Source: Acetobacter orleanensis
GTDB taxonomy: Bacteria; Pseudomonadota; Alphaproteobacteria; Acetobacterales; Acetobacteraceae
DNA: 64,000 nt
Assembly: GCF_001581005.1 (NCBI RefSeq)
Contig: NZ_LHZV01000067.1
Location: 62,001-126,000 of the forward strand
Reading direction: 5' to 3'
The position numbers were made by a program, and so were the translations under genes. Position 1 is the first letter of the stretch; the number at the start of each line of letters is the position of its first letter. The notes under the pieces were generated by a model. The model had not been told where the DNA came from. It ran no database searches and saw only the letters and a list, made by a program, of their open reading frames with translations. Of this stretch, positions 10,801-18,314 are shown in pieces.

Positions 10801-11302
10801 AAATCCCCCCACGGGACGCAAACTCGCCCGCTTCCATCACCGTATCGGTGCGGGTGTAGCCATTGGCAATTAGCAGTTCGATCAGAAAAGCCTGATCAAG
10901 GCTTTCACCCTGTTTAACGGTCAGAGACTGGCCCGCAAACGTCGCGCGCGGCGAGACACGCTGCACCGCAGCGCCAACCGTGGTCAGCACCAGCCGGGGG
11001 CGACCATCAGAGGGTTCCAGCAGGCGGGTCAGTGTTGCAACACGTTCCGCCACAATGGTCGGATTGGGAGAAACGCGGTCATACGGCAGGCAGTCCCACG
11101 CCGGAAAACGCAGGGTTTCCACATCCGCCGCCACGTAGGCCAGCATCTCCGCCAGCCGGGCGGTCGAGGCATCATCCCGCGCAATATGCAGGACAGGCCC
11201 CTTATGTTCTCTGGCCCGTCTGGCCAGCAAAAGCGCATCAAACCCCTCAGGCACGCCCCATATGGGCGCTATACGGCCCTCAGCGCTCGTCTGTTCCGTC
11301 AT
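7823..11302 (-). CDS. mfd: Transcription-repair coupling factor Mfd
   Basis: About 1,159 residues, the usual length. Mfd pushes stalled RNA polymerase off damaged DNA and recruits UvrA for strand-specific excision repair. Visible: N-terminal UvrB-like module, RNAP-binding CarD/RID-type region (GDLVVHQDYGIGRYDGLE), translocase Walker A GDVGFGKTE, DEEQHFGV Walker B box, helicase motif VI LRGRVGRGKQRGYAYL, and the TRCF C-terminal domain. The start was set at MTEQTSAEG because its ATG overlaps the sdhE stop as ATGA; a start 10 codons upstream would run inside sdhE. uvrC, a later step of the same repair pathway, also lies in this window. Confidence 0.97.
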   Translation of the reverse strand: MTEQTSAEGRIAPIWGVPEGFDALLLARRAREHKGPVLHIARDDASTARLAEMLAYVAADVETLRFPAWDCLPYDRVSPNPTIVAERVATLTRLLEPSDGRPRLVLTTVGAAVQRVSPRATFAGQSLTVKQGESLDQAFLIELLIANGYTRTDTVMEAGEFASRGGIFDLFPAGAAEPVRLDLFGDEVENIRAFDPGSQRSTTKQDALTLRPVSEFSLDAASISRFRTGWRDVFGPAAASDPLYEHISDGRRYPGIEHWLPLFHEQLETVFDYLPDVSVSLDYQVEDVLRTRLEMIADHYQARRQPVREGETPYRALPPHLLYLDSKGWDALISRLPVVAFSPFAKPDGAAGIEVGGRPGKMFAKIVPGAQREQVFTLLGEQVRDWGQVKRRAYVTAWTKGSRERIGTLLREHGVATQSYEDWASASKAKPGTVGLLTLGLERGFVADDLAFVSEQDLLGERIGRPPRRRRRADELIAEAGEISAGDLVVHQDYGIGRYDGLETVSVGVAPHDCLRLLYDGGEKLYLPVENIELLSRFGSDQAGVPLDKLGGVAWQGRKAKMKQRIRDMAGELIRTAAARALKEAPVLAPAEGLWDEFCGRFPFVETDDQSRAIADVLDDMGSGRPMDRLVCGDVGFGKTEVALRAAFVAAMSGGQVAVVVPTTLLARQHYRTFAARFEGFPIKVAQLSRMVTGKEATAVRKGLADGSVNIVIGTHALLAKTVQFASLDLLIIDEEQHFGVGHKEKLKALREDVHVLTLSATPLPRTLQLSLSGVREMSLIATPPTDRLAVRTFIMPFDSVVIREAIQRERFRGGQIFCVAPRIEDLDRLAERLSTIVPDAKVVQAHGRLTPTDLERVMTEFSDGKYDILLSTNIVESGLDMPAVNTLIIHRADMFGLGQLYQLRGRVGRGKQRGYAYLTWPQTHTLSASSEKRLEVMQTLDTLGAGFTLASHDLDLRGAGNLLGDQQSGHVREVGIELYQQMLEDAVADLRNETSRRKAEDRDWTPNIIVGLPVLIPDAYVPDLPVRLGLYRRISGLGSDAELEAMEAELVDRFGTLPPEVKNLLDIVDLKRLCRAAGVERLEAGPKGMVLQFRNNSFKNPAGLVQWMARWKDGTVRLRTDHKMAVVRELTNIQRIDLARRVLRDLVKLTKKAAAEAA
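7825..7850 (+). terminator. Hairpin overlapping the 3' end of mfd, after the RHH gene
   Basis: AGGCTGC (7825-7831) and GCAGCCT (7839-7845) form a stem with a 7-nt loop, followed by TCTTT. It would terminate plus-strand transcription of the SPFH/RHH pair, and is embedded in the last codons of mfd on the other strand because only 13 bp separate the two stop codons. Confidence 0.45.
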
Positions 11303-11622
11303 CCGGCTATCCCAACTCCTTTTGCGAGGCACGCATCCACCATCCGGCGTAACATGGGGGTCTCCCGTTCTGTCGGCAATGGCAGGCGGCCGAACAGCCA
11401 GTCTGTCAAATCCGGGTCCGGAATTTCCAGAATAGCTTCCATATCCGCAAGCTCGGCGGCGTTCATGGTGGAGACGTTGTCTTCCACAAAACCGCCAATC
11501 AGAGCATCCGTCTCAAACGTGCCACGATGCGAGGCGCGAAACAGCAGACGACGACGCCGGGAGGCCAGAGCCTCATCAGAATCGTGTTCGGGCGGAAGAA
11601 CGGTCGTTGAATTGTGTTGCAT
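11299..11622 (-). CDS. sdhE: FAD assembly factor SdhE (succinate dehydrogenase assembly factor 2 family)
   Basis: A 107-aa SdhE/Sdh5 family protein that promotes covalent attachment of FAD to the flavoprotein subunit of succinate dehydrogenase or fumarate reductase. The diagnostic RGTFE box (RGxxE, around residues 33-37) is present, followed by the acidic helix and the IPDPDLTDWLFGR segment typical of the family. Length is slightly above the roughly 90 aa of the core domain because of an N-terminal Ser/Thr-rich tail. It is translationally coupled to mfd by an ATGA overlap and diverges from recG, the common alphaproteobacterial arrangement. Confidence 0.92.
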   Translation of the reverse strand: MQHNSTTVLPPEHDSDEALASRRRRLLFRASHRGTFETDALIGGFVEDNVSTMNAAELADMEAILEIPDPDLTDWLFGRLPLPTERETPMLRRMVDACLAKGVGIAG

Positions 11623-11691
11623 GGCTCTGGTGTCCTATAGCCTTGGCATTCTCTTCTGTCAGCCTGCCAAACAGAGGCTTCTGTTACACCA

Positions 11692-13836
11692 GTGTCCAGC
11701 CCCCCGCCTATCACAACCGCTTCGGCAGCCACGCCATTTGACGGCTCCAGCCTGTCCGGCCTGCTGGCACCGCTGGAGACGTTGCCGGGTGTCAGCACCG
11801 CGCGGGCAAAGCTGCTCCGCCGCATTACAGGCGGCTCCCGTGTGCTGGACCTGCTGTTCTGCCTGCCGGAAAGCGTGGTGGACCGCAGGCTCCGGCCTCC
11901 TCTGGCGCAACTCAGGCCAGACACAATCGCAACCGTTACCGGCGTTGTGCAGACCATTCGTCCGCCTGCCCCCCGCACGCGGCAGCCATGGCGTGTGACA
12001 CTGGATGATGGAACCGGGCAACTGGACCTCGCTTTTTTCTCCAAATGGCAGGCCGAAAAGGTCGTGATGGGCGAATCCATTGTCGTATCCGGCAAGGTCG
12101 AGCGGTTTGGGGAGCGTCTGTGCATGACCTCCCCCGACTATCTCCTACCCGCCCGATCCGCGGACCGTATTCCCGGTCTGGACCCGGTCTGGCCGCTGAC
12201 GGCAGGACTGTTTGCCGGGCACGTCCGGCAGGCCATGACCGCAGCCCTCGCCCTCCTGCCCGCCACTCTGCCTGAATGGCAGATGGAGGCTCTTGTCAGA
12301 AAAAAAGGCTGGCCGGATTTCCCCACGGCGCTGACATGGATGCATGTGCCCGACCGTATTCCGGAGAGCGCCACCGGAGACGCATGGCGCGCTCAACAGA
12401 CCCGCGCTCAGGCCCGTCTGGCGTGTGATGAGTTGCTGGCGGACCAGCTTGCCACCCGCATTGCGCTGCGTGCGTCCCGCGCCCGCCCCGGCCGTAGCCT
12501 ACGTGGTGACGGACATCTGCAACGGCAGGCGCTGGCCGCTTTTGGTCACACACCGACCTCTGGCCAGAAAAAGGCGCTGGCGGAAATTGAAACCGACATG
12601 GCCGCCCCCTACCGCATGACCCGCCTCCTGCAAGGGGATGTGGGAGCTGGAAAAACGCTTGTCGCTCTGCTGGCCATGCTGCGCGCCGTAGAAGCCGGAA
12701 CACAGGGCGCGCTGATGGCCCCCACGGAAATTCTGGCCCGCCAGCACGCCGCCACCTTTGCGCGCCTTTCACCCGTGCCGGTGGCGTTCCTTTCCAGTTC
12801 CGTCAAAGGCAAAGCCCGCAAACAGGTCTTGCAGGACATTGCCGACGGCACGGCAAAACTCGTGATCGGCACCCATGCACTGGTGCAGGAAAGCGTGACC
12901 TTCGCGGATCTCGGGCTGGCGGTTATTGATGAGCAGCATCGTTTTGGCGTGGAGCAGCGCCTGACCTTGGTGGAAAAAGGACCGGCCACGGACATGCTGG
13001 TCATGACCGCAACGCCTATCCCCCGTACCCTGCTGATCACCCGGTTTGGCGATATGCAGATCAGCCGGCTGGAAGGGAAACCCGCAGGCCGCAAGCCCGT
13101 GCGCACCTCCCTGCATCCCCTCAGCATGATGGATGAGGTTATCGACGGGCTGGCCCGTGCACTGACCAAAGGCGCACAGATTTTCTGGGTCTGCCCGCTG
13201 GTTTCAGAAAGCGAGGCGCTGGATATTGCGGCAGCCGAGGCCCGGCAAGTGGCGCTGCTTGAACGGTTTGGGGAGGTTGTGGGGCTGGCCCACGGGCAGC
13301 AGGACGCCACTGTGCGCGAAGACGCCCTTCAGGAATTTTCTCAGGGCAAAACCCGTATTCTGGTCGCCACAACCGTTATTGAAGTCGGCGTGGACGTACC
13401 CACAGCGACCATCATGGTCATTGAACACGCCGAGCGTTTCGGGCTGTCCCAACTCCATCAGTTGCGCGGGCGCGTAGGCCGTGGTTCTGCGGCCTCCTAT
13501 TGTCTGATGCTGCATGATGAAGGTCTGGGGCTGACCGCCCGCCGCAGACTGACCTGCCTGCGTGAGACAGAAGATGGCTTCCTGATCGCGGATGAAGATT
13601 TCCGCCTGCGTGGTGGGGGCGATATGACAGGCCGCCGCCAGTCCGGTCTGCCGGAATACCGCATGGCTCCGGAAACTCTGGCCGATATGCTGCTGGAAAC
13701 AGCCCACAAGGAAGCTGAAAAACTCCTCCCCGACACAGCGCCCATTACCCCAACACCGCTGCTTCCGCTGGCAGCCAGAATTCTCCTGCTCCTGTTTAAC
13801 AAAACCGACGCTGCCCGCATTTTTGCTGGCGGTTGA
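11692..13836 (+). CDS. recG: ATP-dependent DNA helicase RecG
   Basis: 714 residues. RecG regresses stalled replication forks and branch-migrates Holliday junctions. An N-terminal wedge/OB domain (VTGVVQTIRPPAPRTRQPW, LDDGTGQLDLAFF) precedes the superfamily 2 helicase core with Walker A GDVGAGKT (about 315-322), the DEQHRFG box (about 413), TATPIPRT, and motif VI QLRGRVGRGSAASYC. The TRG-like C-terminal segment (DEDFRLRGGGDMTGRRQSG) is intact. The start is a GTG preceded by an AGAGG element. Only about 70 bp separate it from divergent sdhE-mfd, so the promoters of these repair genes share one short region. Confidence 0.97.
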   Translation: MSSPPPITTASAATPFDGSSLSGLLAPLETLPGVSTARAKLLRRITGGSRVLDLLFCLPESVVDRRLRPPLAQLRPDTIATVTGVVQTIRPPAPRTRQPWRVTLDDGTGQLDLAFFSKWQAEKVVMGESIVVSGKVERFGERLCMTSPDYLLPARSADRIPGLDPVWPLTAGLFAGHVRQAMTAALALLPATLPEWQMEALVRKKGWPDFPTALTWMHVPDRIPESATGDAWRAQQTRAQARLACDELLADQLATRIALRASRARPGRSLRGDGHLQRQALAAFGHTPTSGQKKALAEIETDMAAPYRMTRLLQGDVGAGKTLVALLAMLRAVEAGTQGALMAPTEILARQHAATFARLSPVPVAFLSSSVKGKARKQVLQDIADGTAKLVIGTHALVQESVTFADLGLAVIDEQHRFGVEQRLTLVEKGPATDMLVMTATPIPRTLLITRFGDMQISRLEGKPAGRKPVRTSLHPLSMMDEVIDGLARALTKGAQIFWVCPLVSESEALDIAAAEARQVALLERFGEVVGLAHGQQDATVREDALQEFSQGKTRILVATTVIEVGVDVPTATIMVIEHAERFGLSQLHQLRGRVGRGSAASYCLMLHDEGLGLTARRRLTCLRETEDGFLIADEDFRLRGGGDMTGRRQSGLPEYRMAPETLADMLLETAHKEAEKLLPDTAPITPTPLLPLAARILLLLFNKTDAARIFAGG

Positions 13837-13884
13837 TGGGCGCGTGGCGTTCGCTAGGCTTCCACCACCACCCTAGATACATCT

Positions 13885-13995
13885 TCAGAAAACCTTATCT
13901 CATTGTAATATAACGATTTTATTCAATATCTAAAATAAAATACTGTTGTCTTATTTTTTACATTTTTATTTTAAATTAAACTTTTCTCCATTAAA
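13885..13995. promoter_or_regulatory. Very AT-rich leader upstream of the EAL-type gene
   Basis: The stretch between recG and the EAL-type gene is dominated by runs of A and T (TTATTTTTTACATTTTTATT and neighbours), in sharp contrast to the GC-rich coding DNA on both sides. It contains several possible -10 elements (TATAAC, TAAAAT) but no single convincing promoter. It probably holds the promoter of the downstream gene and may be a target for a nucleoid-associated silencing protein. Confidence 0.5.
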
Positions 13996-14054
13996 GACAG
14001 AAGGCTAAGCATTTCGTCTGGCATTTTTCAGAAACTGCAAGGATAGCTTTCCGT

Positions 14055-15359
14055 ATGCCTTTTTCAGACCCAGCCACCCAGCATGGTCAAAAGCACGAGG
14101 CACAACTCCCGCCTGTACACCATTTCGGATGGCAGGCTCTGGAGCACGCTTTAACGCAGATCCTGCTGGCGGCTGAGGGCTCCACGGCACCTCATCCGGT
14201 TGTTCTTTTACGTGTCGATCTTCTCCGTAGTACCATCCCTGATGCAGGCACAGACTGGCCAATGGTCAGCACTCTGGCCGATCATGCTTTGAACCTGTTG
14301 TTGGCAGCCTTGCCCGCAGGCACCGGCAGTTTTAGCCCCTTTGCCACGCAACTCGCACTCGTTGTCACGCCCCAAACAGATGATGCAACGGTAGAGTCTG
14401 TGTTGGAGAACATCGTTGCTACGGCAGAAACCTGCCTCACCGGAGGGCTGGATATTGACGGCATTCCTTTCAGCTTTGATGCGCTGATTGGGGCCGCTGC
14501 CTTTCCAGCAGACGGAAACTCTGCCCGCAGCCTGATTACAGCAGCCAATGCGGCGCTGTTTGCGGCACAGTTCAAAGGAATTTCGTCTCGCACCGCAACG
14601 GCTGGGAAGACCCGTCAATATACCGCCCATATTCAGACTGACCACGCACTCCGGCGCGCCATTTTGCATGAGGACCTTCAGCTTGAATTTCTACCGATTA
14701 TGGAAAGCACAAGCGAACTCATTATTGGCTTTGAGGCCAGACCGTTATGGGTACCACCTGAAAATATAGAGAACACTCTGCCGATACCGGTCAGCATGTC
14801 CCATGCCGCGCGGCTCGGGCTGATTGAACCTCTGAACATCTGGACACTGAAAAATGCGTGCTTTCAGGCGCTCACTTGGTCTCAGCCTCTTGGGGTAAGT
14901 GTGAGCATTTCCCCCATATGGCTGGGGCAAGAGCGACTTTCGGAAACGCTGCGCGGTCTTCTGGCAGAAAGCGGATTACCCGCGCAACGGCTGCAACTTG
15001 AACTCTCAGAGCGCCATTATTTTTCGGCCCCCGAAATCGCCCGTAAGGAGCTTGCCCGTGTGCGCGCAATGGGCGTACGGCTGGCAATGGACAAATTTGG
15101 GACTGGCTATTCCTCACTGGAACGGCTCAAGCATTATCCGTTTGATCAGGTCAAGCTGGACAGCACCTTTACCCACAACATTCTGGAAGACTGGCGTGCA
15201 CAGGCGTTGCTGCGCTCCATCCTCCATCTTGTCAGTTCGTTAGATATGCGGTGCTGCGCCACTGGCGTGGAAACACAGGAACAATTCGCGTTTCTTGCTG
15301 TCAACGGATGCCACGAAATACAGGGAAAAGTGGCCGGTCCGTCTATCGAGACCTGCTAA
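14055..15359 (+). CDS. Degenerate GGDEF-EAL protein, probably catalytically inactive
   Basis: 434 residues without signal or membrane segment. Residues about 25-185 resemble a GGDEF fold (GAAAFPADG...LITAANAALFAAQFKG) but have no GGDEF motif: GTGSFSPF stands at that site. Residues about 198-430 form an EAL domain in which key cyclic-di-GMP phosphodiesterase residues are changed: EAL reads EAR (227-229), the NLS Asn is Ser284, DDFGTG reads DKFGTG (Lys347), and AEGVET reads ATGVET (Thr403). Glu316, Lys367 and Gln423 remain. The protein is therefore more likely a c-di-GMP sensor or protein-binding regulator than an enzyme. It stands alone between AT-rich DNA and a hairpin. Confidence 0.85.
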   Translation: MPFSDPATQHGQKHEAQLPPVHHFGWQALEHALTQILLAAEGSTAPHPVVLLRVDLLRSTIPDAGTDWPMVSTLADHALNLLLAALPAGTGSFSPFATQLALVVTPQTDDATVESVLENIVATAETCLTGGLDIDGIPFSFDALIGAAAFPADGNSARSLITAANAALFAAQFKGISSRTATAGKTRQYTAHIQTDHALRRAILHEDLQLEFLPIMESTSELIIGFEARPLWVPPENIENTLPIPVSMSHAARLGLIEPLNIWTLKNACFQALTWSQPLGVSVSISPIWLGQERLSETLRGLLAESGLPAQRLQLELSERHYFSAPEIARKELARVRAMGVRLAMDKFGTGYSSLERLKHYPFDQVKLDSTFTHNILEDWRAQALLRSILHLVSSLDMRCCATGVETQEQFAFLAVNGCHEIQGKVAGPSIETC

Positions 15360-15432
15360 CCCTTATCTGCCGTCATGCACGCGGGCAGCGAATTTGCCGG
15401 GGACCATGCCAAGGTTAACTTACCCAATACGT

Positions 15433-15475
15433 TTGAAGGCTACGCGGAGGACAAAGCCTTCCGCGTAGCCTTCAA
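15433..15475. terminator. Long perfect inverted repeat between convergent genes
   Basis: A perfect 16-bp inverted repeat (arms 15433-15448 and 15460-15475) with an 11-nt loop that can add two more G-C pairs. It lies between the EAL-type gene and thiE, which converge here. There is no T-run on either side, so a Rho-independent terminator is not certain; it may instead act as an RNA 3'-end stabiliser for both transcripts. Confidence 0.5.
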
Positions 15476-15524
15476 CACTAACCGGCCTTTCGGTGGATAG
15501 TGTCTTAGTGGTCAGAATGTGTGG

Positions 15525-16136
15525 TTAGGGCGTACGCTCAGCTTCGGCCAACCACACTTTGACCTGCCCTTCCGGGTCCGCGTGCTGGGTGAAATCGGAG
15601 ACAGCAGCCACGCTGTCCGCCCCGGCATCCAGACAGGGGCGTAGCCGCTCAAGCGTAATACCGCCAATGGCCACAAGAGGCAGATCACCAATCAGGCGCT
15701 TCCACTCTGTCAGGCGTTCCGTGCCCTGCGGGCCGAAAGGCATTTTTTTCAAGCGGGTTGGCCAGATGGGGCCAAGGGCCACATAATCCGGGTTGCAGGT
15801 CAGTGCTCTGGTCAGTTCTTCATGGCTATGGGTACTGACCCCAAGCCGGATACCCGCTTTGCGGATTGCCCCAAGGTCTGCCGTGTCCAGATCTTCCTGC
15901 CCGAGATGCAGGTAATCAATCCCTTCCGCAATCGCGATCTGCCAGTAGTCATTCAGCACCAGACACACGCCATGCGTCTTGGCAAACGCATGGGCTGCTC
16001 GGATTTCGGCCAGAAGAGCGTCCTCCGGCAGGTCTTTAACGCGAAGCTGGATAAAGCGCGCGCCTGCGCTCCCCAGCCGGTCCACCCAGAGAGCCGTATC
16101 AACAACAGGATAAATTTTCTGCGGGAGGGATGTCAT
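15525..16136 (-). CDS. thiE: Thiamine phosphate synthase ThiE
   Basis: 203-aa TIM-barrel enzyme that joins hydroxymethylpyrimidine diphosphate to the thiazole phosphate carboxylate to give thiamine phosphate. Characteristic segments are FIQLRVKD (substrate Arg/Lys), [41 protein letters not shown] and LVAIGGIT. It is the last gene of the thiO-thiS-thiG-thiE cluster and overlaps thiG by 4 bp (ATGA). The length is normal for the family. No thiC, thiD or thiL is visible here, so the pyrimidine branch is encoded elsewhere. Confidence 0.95.
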   Translation of the reverse strand: MTSLPQKIYPVVDTALWVDRLGSAGARFIQLRVKDLPEDALLAEIRAAHAFAKTHGVCLVLNDYWQIAIAEGIDYLHLGQEDLDTADLGAIRKAGIRLGVSTHSHEELTRALTCNPDYVALGPIWPTRLKKMPFGPQGTERLTEWKRLIGDLPLVAIGGITLERLRPCLDAGADSVAAVSDFTQHADPEGQVKVWLAEAERTP

Positions 16137-16909
16137 GCCAGCATGGCCTTTCCGACAACGGGGGTGGACGGAACAGCCATATCACGCTCTTCCATAGGGT
16201 CAGCCTTACGGGCCAGTGCGCCGGCCTGCACGGCACAACGAAAGGCTTCAGCCATCACAGCGGGGTCTCCAGCCTTGGCGACGGCGGTGTTAATCAGCAC
16301 GGCGTCATACCCCAGTTCGAGCGCCTGCGCTGCGTGGGACGGCACACCGATACCGGCATCCACCACCAGCGGTACCTCCGGAAAATGCGCGCGCATGGCC
16401 CGCAGACCAAAAACATTGTTTAGCCCCTTGCCGGAGCCAATGGGGGCCCCCCACGGCATCAGCACCTCACACCCCACGGCAAGCAGCCGCTCGGCCACCA
16501 CAAGATCTTCCGTGGTGTAGGGGAAGACTTTAAAACCATCTTCCGTCAGCACACGGGCCGCTTCCACCAGCCCGAACACATCGGGCTGGAGCGTATCAAG
16601 CTCGCCAATTACTTCCAGCTTGATCCAGTCCGTGCCGAACACTTCCCGCGCCATATGAGCCGTTGTGACGGCTTCCTTCACGGTGTGGCACCCGGCGGTA
16701 TTGGGTAGAACAGGCACGTCCAGCTTCTGAATAAGGTCCCAGAACGCCTGCCCCGCCCGCTCGCCGGCGGATTCACGCCGCAAAGACACCGTCACCACGC
16801 CGGGCTGGGCTGCTTTTACGGCGTCGCGCAGAATATCGGGGGAAGGATACTGGGCTGTCCCCAACATGAGGGGGGAGGACAGCACCGTGCCGTAAAAAGA
16901 TTTCGTCAT
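16133..16909 (-). CDS. thiG: Thiazole synthase ThiG
   Basis: 258-aa TIM-barrel enzyme that builds the thiamine thiazole phosphate from deoxyxylulose phosphate, dehydroglycine (from ThiO) and ThiS thiocarboxylate. Family marks are [29 protein letters not shown] segment ([16 protein letters not shown], with the imine-forming Lys), [15 protein letters not shown] and [19 protein letters not shown]. It starts 6 bp after thiS and overlaps thiE by ATGA, so the three are translated from one message. Length and motifs are complete. Confidence 0.96.
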   Translation of the reverse strand: MTKSFYGTVLSSPLMLGTAQYPSPDILRDAVKAAQPGVVTVSLRRESAGERAGQAFWDLIQKLDVPVLPNTAGCHTVKEAVTTAHMAREVFGTDWIKLEVIGELDTLQPDVFGLVEAARVLTEDGFKVFPYTTEDLVVAERLLAVGCEVLMPWGAPIGSGKGLNNVFGLRAMRAHFPEVPLVVDAGIGVPSHAAQALELGYDAVLINTAVAKAGDPAVMAEAFRCAVQAGALARKADPMEERDMAVPSTPVVGKAMLA

Positions 16910-16915
16910 CAGTGC

Positions 16916-17113
16916 TCAGCCCCCTTGCATGGGTGCTACAATTTCAATCCGCGCACCGTCCCGCAACAGCGTGTTGCCGCGAGAGGGCACGGGAACAAAA
17001 CTGCCATCCATGGCAGTGGCGATGCGCGCCCCGCTATAACCGAGTTCATCAATCAGGGCCGCCAGCGTTTTGGCTGAGACCTCATGGACCTCATCATTAA
17101 CCACGATCTGCAT
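16916..17113 (-). CDS. thiS: Sulfur carrier protein ThiS
   Basis: 65-aa beta-grasp protein that ends in Gly-Gly, the tail that is adenylated and thiocarboxylated to carry sulfur to ThiG. The opening MQIVVNDEV and the segment VPVPSRGNTLLRDGARIEIV fit ThiS. It lies between thiO and thiG. The adenylating enzyme (ThiF/MoeB type) is not in this window and may be shared with molybdopterin synthesis, whose MoaD carrier also occurs here. Confidence 0.93.
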   Translation of the reverse strand: MQIVVNDEVHEVSAKTLAALIDELGYSGARIATAMDGSFVPVPSRGNTLLRDGARIEIVAPMQGG

Positions 17114-17194
17114 GTGGGCGTTCCCCTCTTAACCTGTCCTGTCGTGCCGGACTAAAGCACGATCCTGCTTGGAGGCAACCGTGTTCGGGCGGCC

Positions 17195-18181
17195 TTACTG
17201 TGGTGCTCCCTTTGGTGCTCCAAAAACCATCTCCGCCGCTTCCCGCGCCCGTGCGGGGGAGAGCAGAAAACCATGGCGATACATACCGTTAATATAAATA
17301 TGCCGCCCATCCCGCACTACAGCAGGCATATTGTCCGGATAGGACGGACGCAGGCCGGTCCCCATTTCCAGAATTTCCGCTTCCGCAAACCCCGGATGCA
17401 AGGTCCAGACCGCATTCAGCAGGTCTGTCATGGAGCGCACTGTCATACCGCCTGCGTTTTCGCTCTCGATCATGGTGGCACCCACCATAAAGACATGGTC
17501 AGCCCGCGGCACGATGTAAATGGGAATACGCGGGTGCAGCATCCGCACGGGGCGATGCAACGCAACATCGGGGCACCGGAGCAGGAGCATCTCACCCCTC
17601 ACGCCACGAAGCGTGGGAAGTGTTTTCCGCACATTAAGCCCGGTGCAGTCCACCACCCAGTCAAACGCGGCCTCGTCTGGTTCCTGCGCACTCTCCAGCA
17701 CAACCGTGCCACCCATGGCGTCGAGCTTCTGCCGCAGCGCCATGAGGGCCTTGCGGGGGTCTACGTGCCCTTCATCGGCAAAAAACAGGGCTTTATGGAA
17801 ACGGCCCGCCAGATCCGGCTCAAGAGATGCGATATCTTCTGTGCCGATTGTCTGAAAATGCGATGTGCGCCGACCGAAGCGGGCAATCTCCCCCACATCA
17901 CGCGGAGGAGCCAGAACCAGACTGCCAGCCCGCACAACATCCGGCACATGCTCAGCCCACCACGTAACAGAATCAACGGACTGCGCAGTGACTTCCGGCG
18001 GCGCGGATTCTGCCTCACACCAAGGGGCCAGCATACCGCCTGCCATCCATGACGCACCTGCGCCGACCCGCCCCCCACAGTCATACAGCGTGACCTGCCC
18101 GCCACGCTCCGCCAGCGTGACAGATGCCGTCATACCGGCAACACCGGCCCCTTTGACCAGAATGCGCGGAGTGCTGTGCAT
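17195..18181 (-). CDS. thiO: Glycine oxidase ThiO (FAD-dependent)
   Basis: About 328 residues, FAD-dependent DAO-family oxidase that turns glycine into the dehydroglycine used by ThiG under aerobic conditions. An N-terminal dinucleotide-binding fold is seen (ILVKGAGVAGMTASVTLAERG, in two parts around GAGVAG), then ASWMAGGMLAPWCE, typical of ThiO, and a C-terminal MYRHGFLLSPARAREA box. The start at MHSTPRIL was chosen since it sits right before the beta strand of the FAD fold and behind a GGAAGGATTTG element; a longer form adds 11 residues. It heads the thiOSGE cluster, with a candidate promoter about 50 bp upstream. Confidence 0.9.
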   Translation of the reverse strand: MHSTPRILVKGAGVAGMTASVTLAERGGQVTLYDCGGRVGAGASWMAGGMLAPWCEAESAPPEVTAQSVDSVTWWAEHVPDVVRAGSLVLAPPRDVGEIARFGRRTSHFQTIGTEDIASLEPDLAGRFHKALFFADEGHVDPRKALMALRQKLDAMGGTVVLESAQEPDEAAFDWVVDCTGLNVRKTLPTLRGVRGEMLLLRCPDVALHRPVRMLHPRIPIYIVPRADHVFMVGATMIESENAGGMTVRSMTDLLNAVWTLHPGFAEAEILEMGTGLRPSYPDNMPAVVRDGRHIYINGMYRHGFLLSPARAREAAEMVFGAPKGAPQ

Positions 18182-18201
18182 GGTCTTCAAATCCTTCCAC
18201 G

Positions 18202-18223
18202 TCCATCCGGTCACTCCATCCGG
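18202..18223 (-). repeat. 9-bp direct repeat in the thiO leader
   Basis: The 9-mer TCCATCCGG (plus-strand reading) occurs twice with 4 nt between copies, in the short leader between the candidate promoter and thiO. It could be a protein-binding site or chance; the leader is too short for a TPP riboswitch and no THI-box (CTGAGA, ACCTGATC) was found. Confidence 0.4.
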
Positions 18224-18231
18224 ATTTTCAT

Positions 18232-18261
18232 GTTATAACAATACGGCTGCGAGAAACACAA
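18232..18261 (-). promoter_or_regulatory. Candidate sigma-70 type promoter for the thi cluster
   Basis: On the minus strand TTGTGT (18256-18261) and TATAAC (18232-18237) are separated by 18 bp and would start transcription about 45 nt before thiO. The match is fair (TATAAC 5 of 6 to TATAAT). No experiment supports it here. Confidence 0.4.
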
Positions 18262-18314
18262 AGGGCCGCGCGAGAGGCCTTTACACCCCTCCTCTGCTGA
18301 TGACGCTCTGTCTT

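Noticed and set aside
18182-18314. TPP riboswitch before thiO
   Set aside because: No CTGAGA or ACCTGATC elements in the leader, and the predicted leader is too short.
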